A stretch of 15,777 bases of DNA, from the NCBI GenBank assembly GCA_040902925.1, contig JBBDWJ010000265.1, positions 1 through 15,777 on the forward strand, in the 5' to 3' direction. This document shows, piece after piece, positions 1-5,391 of this stretch. Origin of the DNA: JBBDWJ01 sp040902925. GTDB lineage: Bacteria; Acidobacteriota; Terriglobia; Bryobacterales; UBA6623. The notes under the pieces are model-generated. The model did no database searches and was not told the origin of the DNA. It saw only the letters and a program-made list of their open reading frames with translations. A program made the position numbers and the translations under genes. Positions within the stretch are counted from its first letter, which is position 1; each line of letters begins with the position of its first letter.

Positions 1-49
1 AGTATACGGCAACCCTGTTCTTTTGTCCATCTATTTGTTGGACACTACA

Positions 50-1387
50 CTAGCTCCACGGAAACGGGCTGTGCGAAACCGGGTGCAGCTTGCCTTCGGC
101 GTACCGCGAAAACCGGAACGGATCGAGAATCGCGCTCCTGGCACCCAGGATCTCTTCGGCGACCAGCTTGCCAACCCCGATCATCTTATAGCCGTGGTTC
201 GAATCGGCAATGATATAACAATTCTGGCGAAAGACGTCGAACACCGGGAAGCTGTCGGGCGAGAACGCTCCGATGCCGCCCGATGGTTCCTTCTTGTAAA
301 GGGGAAACTTGCCTTCGTAGCGCTTCTGGCAGAAGGCGAGCGCCGAGCACCAGGTCTTCGCAAACTCCTCGCGAACGGCGAACTCGGGGGATGCGGGTCC
401 ATACGGGTCTACTTTGACCTCGTCGGGATCGGTCTCGATCTTGTACGGCATCCCGCCGCCCTGCACGCCGGCCATGGCGAAGTCCGGCTTGTAGTAGATC
501 CCCCAAAGCTTGTCGGTGATCAGCGATCCATCGATGTCGGAGTAGAGAGGGGCTTCGGTGTCGACGTGCAGAACCGGCGGCATCCGCCCGTCGTTGAGCA
601 GGCCGGCGTTGGGATCGACGCCGAGCGTGCCTTCCTGCAGACACCAATATGTCCACATGCGGATTCCCGAATGCATTTGTCCGTCGCGTCCCTGGATCGA
701 GATGCATTTGGGCAGGTCGAGCATATCCCAGACCGATTTGATCCAGGGCCCCGCGCCGACGACGACATAGTCGATTCGGATCACGCCCTTGTTCGTCTCG
801 ACGGCGGAGATCGCCCCACCAGCCGCGAAGCGAAACCCGGTCACCTGTACGCCCGGGATGATCCGCACGCCTTCGTTTTCCGCTTTTTGAGCGAGGCCGC
901 GCATCGAGGCCTGGTTGTTGGCGTAGCCGCCTTTCTTCTCGTGAAGAATCGACGTAATGCCTTTCGCCTGCCAATCGTCGAACAGGCCTTTCATGTACCT
1001 GGTGCAGTCGGCCTCGCCTTCGATGAACTCGGACGGGTACCCGATTTCCTTCTGCTGTTTGGCGATCGTCGCAACGTCTTCGTGCATCACTTCCGGGCTG
1101 ACCTGCATGTAGCCGACCGGATGATAGCTGTAGGCTTCGGCGGCGCTCTCCCACACTTCCACCGAATGCGCCATCAACTCGCGCATCGCCGGCTGGAAGT
1201 AGTTGTTGCGCACGACTCCGCAGGCGATGCCGGAGGCGCCGGCGGCGATGCCGGTCTTGTCGACCAGGACGACGTCGGCGCCGCTGCCCTTGCCGCGTGC
1301 TTTCAGGGCGAGGCTCAAGTGGTAGGCCGTGCTGAGTCCGTGCACGCCGCCGCCGATGATCAAGTATTTGGCCTGGTCGATTGGCAT
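50..1387 (-). CDS. FAD-dependent oxidoreductase of the DAO family, sarcosine oxidase beta-subunit-like
   Basis: A 445-residue flavoprotein expected to oxidise a secondary amine, N-methyl amino acid or similar substrate in the cytoplasm. The N-terminal dinucleotide-binding motif GGGVHGLSTAYHL (residues 12-24) closely resembles SoxB (GGGGHGLATAYYL in my memory of the family). RNNYF at 60-64 corresponds to the R-S-N-Y segment of SoxB. A second FAD-contacting stretch near the C terminus contains SNHGYKMIGVGKL. The segment that carries the flavinylated histidine in heterotetrameric SoxB reads A-N-N-Q here (156-159), so covalent FMN looks absent. The ATG start has a good Shine-Dalgarno, AGGAGA, 7 nt upstream. 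The gene is last in a run of three minus-strand genes but lies 261 nt from the previous one, so it probably has its own promoter. Family is confident; substrate is not. It could also be a glycine, dimethylglycine or opine-type oxidase/dehydrogenase. Confidence 0.85.
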   Translation of the reverse strand: MPIDQAKYLIIGGGVHGLSTAYHLSLALKARGKGSGADVVLVDKTGIAAGASGIACGVVRNNYFQPAMRELMAHSVEVWESAAEAYSYHPVGYMQVSPEVMHEDVATIAKQQKEIGYPSEFIEGEADCTRYMKGLFDDWQAKGITSILHEKKGGYANNQASMRGLAQKAENEGVRIIPGVQVTGFRFAAGGAISAVETNKGVIRIDYVVVGAGPWIKSVWDMLDLPKCISIQGRDGQMHSGIRMWTYWCLQEGTLGVDPNAGLLNDGRMPPVLHVDTEAPLYSDIDGSLITDKLWGIYYKPDFAMAGVQGGGMPYKIETDPDEVKVDPYGPASPEFAVREEFAKTWCSALAFCQKRYEGKFPLYKKEPSGGIGAFSPDSFPVFDVFRQNCYIIADSNHGYKMIGVGKLVAEEILGARSAILDPFRFSRYAEGKLHPVSHSPFPWS

Positions 1388-1501
1388 TCGTGGGTCTCCT
1401 ACTCAAAACTGGCTTTCGCGCGATTCCGGTCGCTACGGCTCCTCCGCAGGCGGCTGGATCGCCGCTCCCGCCTGTCTCTCAGCGTGAAACGCCGAGCGTC
1501 G

Positions 1502-1523
1502 TGATATGCGGAATAGAATATCA
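1502..1523. promoter_or_regulatory. Inverted repeat upstream of the FAD oxidoreductase gene, candidate operator
   Basis: Perfect 6-bp arms TGATAT (1502-1507) and ATATCA (1518-1523) are separated by 10 nt, about 115 nt upstream of the oxidoreductase start. It lies in the only AT-rich part of the 261-nt gap 1388-1648. A looser GGAAT/ATTCC pair (1510-1514, 1542-1546) overlaps it. I could not find a convincing -35/-10 pair beside it. Operator status is inferred. Confidence 0.3.
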
Positions 1524-1648
1524 TTTTGTAGAGTAGAAAACATTCCTACACTCAATTACCGCTGGCCTGTCTCTGTAGATTCTCCCAACAGGCTCGCCCC
1601 GATTGTTTTTTGCAACCAGCGGCGATCCGTGGGGCGGTACCGCACTGC

Positions 1649-2854
1649 TCACCACTTCGGCAGCACAGGCAGATGCTGTTTCACGCGCGGATCGCCGACC
1701 ATCGAGGTTTGCTGCGAGGTCTGAAGCTGCCGCGCCAGCTCGTGGTACTTCGCGACGCGATCGGGATCAAGCTCAATTCCGAGCCCGGGCGCGGTGGGGA
1801 CGAGCATTCCGCCTTGCTGGTGAGCCAGCTTGCCGCCTTGGATGATGTCGTCGGTGAGATGGTGATAGTGCGCGTCGGCGGCATGGGGCAGCGCCGGCAA
1901 GGAAGCCGCCAAGTGGAGCTGCGCGGCCATGGAGATGCCCAGTTCTCCCTGGCTGTGGAGGGCAACATCCACGTTGAGCATTTCCAGCGCGGCGGCGGCG
2001 TGGCGCGCCTGCCGCAGCCCGCCGTAAAAATGCGGGTCAATAAGGATCACATCGACGCAGTCCATGGCAAGGGCCGGGCCGAAGTCCTCCGGCGTGGCAA
2101 CGGCCATGTTGGAAGCCAGCGGGATCCAGGGGCACTTGGCCGCGAAGCGTTGCATGCCGCGCAATCCCCAGGTGGGATCTTCCAGAAATTCGAGATCGCA
2201 CTTCCGCATGTGGCGCGCCATACGCAGCGCTGTGCCGAGCGACCAGGCTGCGTTAGGGTCCACTCGCACCAGATGATTGGGGAAGGCCTCGCGTAGTGCG
2301 ACGACGGCTTCACATTCCTGCTCGGGCGGCAGGACGCCGGCCTTGAACTTGAGCGTGCGAAAGCCGTACTCGGCGACAACCTGCCGCGTATGTTCCACCA
2401 TGGAGGCCGCGTCGTGGACAGCGCCCATCTGTTGCTCATTGGCGTAGCGGTAGAACAGGTAGGCGATCAGCGGGACATGATCGCGAACGCGCCCGCCCAG
2501 CAGGTCGTGGACCGGGCGGCCAATCGCTTTGCCTTGAATGTCGAGACAGGCAAACTCGATCGCGGCGAAGGCGTGGTTTGCGTTGCCGAAAAGTTTCGCT
2601 TCCGCCGGGGCTCCGAACTGCCAGCGCAGCCGCTCCAACTGAAACGGATCGACGCCGATCAACTGGGGGATGCAGCCGCTCAGATGGGCCTCGCGGGGAG
2701 CGCCGGCGTTGCACTCTCCGAGGCCGGTGACGCCGTCGTCGGTGTCGATCTCAACGATGAGCCGGTGGATCGCTGCGTCCGCGCCGGTCGAGTAGCGCAG
2801 CGGCGCCTCGACGGGCACGCTGACCGGCGTCACCCGTACGTCCACGATTTTCAT
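1649..2854 (-). CDS. Enolase-superfamily sugar-acid dehydratase, glucarate-dehydratase-like (MR/MLE family)
   Basis: A 401-residue cytoplasmic Mg-dependent enzyme expected to abstract the alpha proton of a sugar acid and eliminate water to give a 2-keto-3-deoxy acid. An N-terminal capping domain (about 1-125) precedes the (beta/alpha)7-beta barrel. Visible active-site residues are the K-F-K motif (K169, K171), metal ligands D199 (VRVDPNAAW), E225 (FLEDP) and N249 (ASNM), and the general-base dyad D273 (IDPHFYGG) with H300 (LHSQGE). An Asn as third metal ligand in ASNM, followed by the D-P-H-F segment, is typical of glucarate dehydratase rather than mandelate racemase. It starts 6 nt after the stop of the upstream SDR gene, so the two are probably cotranscribed and translationally coupled. 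The exact sugar acid cannot be read from sequence. All catalytic residues seem present, so activity is likely. Confidence 0.88.
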   Translation of the reverse strand: MKIVDVRVTPVSVPVEAPLRYSTGADAAIHRLIVEIDTDDGVTGLGECNAGAPREAHLSGCIPQLIGVDPFQLERLRWQFGAPAEAKLFGNANHAFAAIEFACLDIQGKAIGRPVHDLLGGRVRDHVPLIAYLFYRYANEQQMGAVHDAASMVEHTRQVVAEYGFRTLKFKAGVLPPEQECEAVVALREAFPNHLVRVDPNAAWSLGTALRMARHMRKCDLEFLEDPTWGLRGMQRFAAKCPWIPLASNMAVATPEDFGPALAMDCVDVILIDPHFYGGLRQARHAAAALEMLNVDVALHSQGELGISMAAQLHLAASLPALPHAADAHYHHLTDDIIQGGKLAHQQGGMLVPTAPGLGIELDPDRVAKYHELARQLQTSQQTSMVGDPRVKQHLPVLPKW

Positions 2855-2860
2855 GAAGGG

Positions 2861-3634
2861 CTACCACTCCGCGCCGGCGGTCAAGGCGATGGCTTGTCCG
2901 GTGAGACTGCGGGCCGCGTCACTGGCGAGGTAGAGCATCAGATCGGCCTGCTCTTGCGGCTCGGTAATGCGCTTCATCGGGTAGGAAGCCAGCACGTTCT
3001 CCCACATCTTCTCATAGCTAATGTTCTGCTGCTTCGCTTGCTCGCGCATGGCGAATTCGCCGCGCTCGGTGCGCACCCAGGCCGGACAAATCGAGTTCAC
3101 CGTGATGCCGTGCGCGGCGACTTCGAGCGCCAGCCCGCGCGTAAGCCCAAGCAGTCCGGTCTTGGCGCTGCACTTGGCGGTCCAACTCGGCTCGCAGCGG
3201 AACGCCGAGGTGGCCGAGACGAAGATGATCCTTCCGGATTTTTGTTTCAGCATGGCAGGCAGCACCGCCTTGCTGCAGCGGTAGCAGCCGGTCAGATCGA
3301 TGTCGATCACCTTGACCCACTCTTCTTCGGGCTGCTCGACGACGTCGCCGAAATGAGAATAGCCGTGCGAGCAGATCAGGATGTCGATGCGGCCGAAGGC
3401 CTCGAGAACCTTCGCGGCCAGGTTTTCGGTGTCGCTCATCTGCTGGACGTCGACCGGGACTCCGATCGCTTCGCAGCCGGCTTCTTTCAGCTCGCCTACG
3501 GCGGCGTCGAGCTTTTGCTGGTTTCTGGTAGCGACGCAGACTCTTGCGCCCTCGGAGCCGAAGCGCTTCGCCGCAGCGAGCCCGATGCCGCTGGCGCCGC
3601 CGGTGATCACGGCCACCTTATCCTCTAGTTGCAA
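2861..3634 (-). CDS. Short-chain dehydrogenase/reductase (SDR) with non-canonical catalytic residues
   Basis: A 257-residue Rossmann-fold protein of normal classical-SDR length. The cofactor motif TGGASGIG (11-18) is intact and the C terminus (LTGQAIALTAGAEW) is typical. The active site is not: the Tyr of Y-x-x-x-K reads Lys (K154-C-S-A-K158), the Ser normally 13 residues earlier falls on A141 (S140 and S143 are nearby), the catalytic Asn of N-L-T-G is Asp (D113-L-T-G), and the N-N-A-G motif reads C-S-H-G. The open frame is unbroken, so decay is not obvious. The start is TTG with AGGAGA 6 nt upstream; no nearby in-frame ATG competes. It is the first gene of a pair with the glucarate-dehydratase-like gene, which suggests a sugar-acid or sugar-lactone oxidoreductase role, or a non-redox function. 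Family is certain; activity is uncertain. Confidence 0.9.
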   Translation of the reverse strand: MQLEDKVAVITGGASGIGLAAAKRFGSEGARVCVATRNQQKLDAAVGELKEAGCEAIGVPVDVQQMSDTENLAAKVLEAFGRIDILICSHGYSHFGDVVEQPEEEWVKVIDIDLTGCYRCSKAVLPAMLKQKSGRIIFVSATSAFRCEPSWTAKCSAKTGLLGLTRGLALEVAAHGITVNSICPAWVRTERGEFAMREQAKQQNISYEKMWENVLASYPMKRITEPQEQADLMLYLASDAARSLTGQAIALTAGAEW

Positions 3635-3655
3635 GATGCTTCTCCTGGCCGGGGG

Positions 3656-3685
3656 ATTTTATTCATTAAAACTTCTTTTTGTACA
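3656..3685 (-). promoter_or_regulatory. Candidate sigma70-type promoter for the SDR gene pair
   Basis: Read on the minus strand, TGTACA (3680-3685) is followed by an 18-nt spacer and TAAAAT (3656-3661), which differs from TATAAT at one position. Transcription would start just before the AGGAGA ribosome binding site, giving a very short leader. TGTACA is itself a palindrome and could be an operator half. Confidence 0.4.
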
Positions 3686-3927
3686 ATCGAACCACGACAG
3701 TATAGGAGGGGCTCGTTCCGGCGTCAAGGGGGCGCCGAGGGCTTGTCCGGCCCGCTCCTATTCTCCGCGGTCTGGGGGATTCGGCCCAGGATCGGCGCGG
3801 ACGGGCGAAAGGCAATGCGCAAAAGGCAAAACGCCGGACCGGCAGGAGTCCCGGTCCCCACTTCACGTTTGGAGCCAGGGTCTACCCGCAGACGGTCACG
3901 TGCCAATCCTAGCAAGCCGGTTTTGAG

Positions 3928-3955
3928 TTGACAGTCTCTTTGAGCCGGTGATAAG
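3928..3955 (+). promoter_or_regulatory. Candidate promoter for the BHMT-like gene
   Basis: A perfect -35 hexamer TTGACA (3928-3933) is followed by a 16-nt spacer and GATAAG (3950-3955, four matches to TATAAT). The predicted start point falls at the edge of the inverted-repeat cluster at 3963, which would suit repression by a bound regulator. The 5' leader would be about 130 nt. Confidence 0.4.
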
Positions 3956-3962
3956 GTAGGTT

Positions 3963-3996
3963 CAGTCAAAGTTACTTTGACTGGTCAAAACTTGAC
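3963..3996. promoter_or_regulatory. Two adjacent inverted repeats of TTGAC/GTCAA half sites, candidate operator
   Basis: The first repeat has perfect 10-bp arms CAGTCAAAGT (3963-3972) and ACTTTGACTG (3974-3983) around one central T. The second, GTCAA (3984-3988) and TTGAC (3992-3996) around AAC, abuts it. A further TTGAC is the -35 element at 3928. This puts five copies of the same pentamer, in both orientations, within 69 nt. A dimeric regulator binding at or just after the transcription start is the simplest reading. I cannot name the regulator family. Confidence 0.6.
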
Positions 3997-4093
3997 TGCT
4001 GTAGATCTTTAGCCATCTGCCGTTGGCTGATCGGAGGGATGGCATGGGGCTGGAGCGGCCAGAAAAAACGCCGAGGTTCATCTCTTCTCTTTG

Positions 4094-5092
4094 ATGGAAC
4101 TGAATTCTATGGGCAAGGCAGGCATTTTGCAGCGTTTGCGTGATGGCGTTGTGATCGGCGACGGCGGCTATCTGCTGGAGCTGGAAAAACGGGGCTATGT
4201 CAAGGCGGGACCGTTCACGCCCGAGGTCGCGGTGGAACACCCCGAGGCGCTACGCCAGTTGCACCGCGAATTTCTGCGGGCGGGTTCGGATGTTCTCCAA
4301 ACTTGTACGTTTTATGCAAGCGAGGAGAAGTTGCGTAGCGCCGGCTACGCCGATCAGGTGGAACGAATCAATCGCGCCGCGGTGCAGATCGCCAAGGAGG
4401 TCGCCGCAGACCAGGCGCTGGTTGCCGGCAATCTGAGTCTGACGTGGCAATACAAGCCCGACGATCGTGCCTCCAGCAGCCGCGTGTTGGACTTGTTCCG
4501 CCAGCAAGTGTCGCTGCAGGTCGAAGAAGGCGTGGATTTCTTTATCGCCGAAACGTTCCACTACCTGGGCGAGGCGCTGGTGGCTCTGCAAGCGATCAAG
4601 GAAGCCGGCTACCCGGCCATGATCACTTTCAACTTCAAGCAACCCGCCGTGAGCCGCGACGGCTTCTCCCCGGCCGATTGCGCCAAGAAATTGGAAGACG
4701 CCGGGGCCGACATTGTCGGCACCAACTGCGGGCGCGATCCGGATCACATGTTGCCGGTCGTCGAGGAGATGCGGAAGGCGGCAGGTTGTCATATCGCCGT
4801 GCAGGCGGCCGGGTTCCGGTGTAGCGACGAGATTCCGTATTTCATGGGACTGCCGCAGTTTCCTCTGGAACTCGATCCGCTGCAGCTTACACGCATCGAG
4901 ATGGCCGACTACGCGCGGCGGGCGCGTGACATCGGCGCGAATTACATCGGCGCCTGCTGCGGCGTCACGGCGGCTCATATGCGCGCCATGGCGGAAGCGC
5001 TGGGGCGCACGACGATGGCCAGCGACAAGACCGCGGACCTGGACATTCATCCGATCCTTGGACCGGAAAAGGTAGGCCAAGCTGCGCGTTAA
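4094..5092 (+). CDS. Betaine-homocysteine S-methyltransferase-like protein
   Basis: A 332-residue zinc-dependent methyltransferase of the homocysteine S-methyltransferase family (Pfam S-methyl_trans). The N-terminal half is strikingly close to animal BHMT, for example IGDGGYLLELEKRGYVKAGP (21-40) and HPEALRQLHREFLRAG (49-64). Zinc ligands are visible as C212 (TNCG) and the C288-C289 pair (IGACCGV). D23, E153 and Y74 match substrate-binding residues of human BHMT. Two betaine-pocket positions differ: the Trp of KAGPW is Phe (F41) and the Tyr after the active-site Glu is Thr (T154). It lacks the long C-terminal dimerisation arm of animal BHMT (about 406 residues). The expected reaction moves a methyl group from glycine betaine or a related donor to homocysteine, giving methionine. 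ATG 4094 is chosen; ATG 4109 is also possible and neither has a clear ribosome binding site. Confidence 0.88.
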   Translation: MELNSMGKAGILQRLRDGVVIGDGGYLLELEKRGYVKAGPFTPEVAVEHPEALRQLHREFLRAGSDVLQTCTFYASEEKLRSAGYADQVERINRAAVQIAKEVAADQALVAGNLSLTWQYKPDDRASSSRVLDLFRQQVSLQVEEGVDFFIAETFHYLGEALVALQAIKEAGYPAMITFNFKQPAVSRDGFSPADCAKKLEDAGADIVGTNCGRDPDHMLPVVEEMRKAAGCHIAVQAAGFRCSDEIPYFMGLPQFPLELDPLQLTRIEMADYARRARDIGANYIGACCGVTAAHMRAMAEALGRTTMASDKTADLDIHPILGPEKVGQAAR

Positions 5093-5391
5093 CGTCGCGC
5101 GCTGAATACGCCGTGGAGGAAACGGTGGTTCGGCTGACGGGCGGTTCCGTCCGAGAGTGGATGCGAGAAGGTGAGTTTGCCAGCCACCGAGGAACCGCAG
5201 CGGGCCGCCAGGGGCGATTGGTGGTAGATCGTGAGCGCCGACGGGCTTTCCGTTCGCCATCGTGGACGGAAAATGCAATCGGGACGGCGATTTCATTGAC
5301 TGCCACCGTGTCGTTTCCTAGACTCAAAACACTGGAACTGCTTTAACTTGGCGCTGATGCAGCGGTGTCATTCGAGGTTCCAACGTTTGTT
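5093..5391 (+). other. Intergenic region upstream of the DUF1549/DUF1501 operon
   Basis: This stretch of just under 300 nt between the BHMT-like gene and the DUF1549 gene holds no convincing gene. It contains a good promoter candidate at 5296-5324 and no T-rich hairpin that would clearly terminate the upstream gene. Confidence 0.5.
5296..5324 (+). promoter_or_regulatory. Candidate sigma70-type promoter of the DUF1549-DUF1501-EamA operon
   Basis: TTGACT (5296-5301, five of six matches) is separated by exactly 17 nt from TAGACT (5319-5324, four of six matches). The predicted start near 5331 gives a leader of about 60 nt to ATG 5392. Confidence 0.45.

Larger units (their letters stand above)
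3635..4093. other. Divergent intergenic region between SDR and BHMT-like genes
   Basis: This stretch of 459 nt holds no credible gene. From left to right it contains the SDR promoter candidate, a GC-rich stretch with a 7-bp hairpin (GGACCGG at 3836-3842 with CCGGTCC at 3851-3857), a plus-strand promoter candidate near 3928, and two adjacent inverted repeats (3963-3996). The roughly 100 nt between the repeats and the BHMT-like start show no clear ribosome binding site. Short frames here lack coding character and family resemblance. Confidence 0.6.

Noticed and set aside
23..1504. A 493-codon plus-strand open frame antisense to the FAD oxidoreductase
   Set aside because: It has no recognisable domain and is Arg/Asp/His/Val-rich, as expected for an antisense frame in GC-rich DNA; the minus-strand gene has clear flavoprotein motifs and a ribosome binding site.
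1388..1648. Short frames in the gap between the dehydratase and FAD oxidoreductase genes
   Set aside because: They have no ribosome binding site, no recognisable motif, and extend into neighbouring genes.
2390..3628. A 412-codon plus-strand open frame across the dehydratase and SDR genes
   Set aside because: It crosses two well-supported opposite-strand genes and shows no motif; it is a composition shadow.
3836..3857. 7-bp hairpin GGACCGG/CCGGTCC in the divergent intergenic region
   Set aside because: It lies outside both predicted leaders and has no T-run, so no role could be supported.
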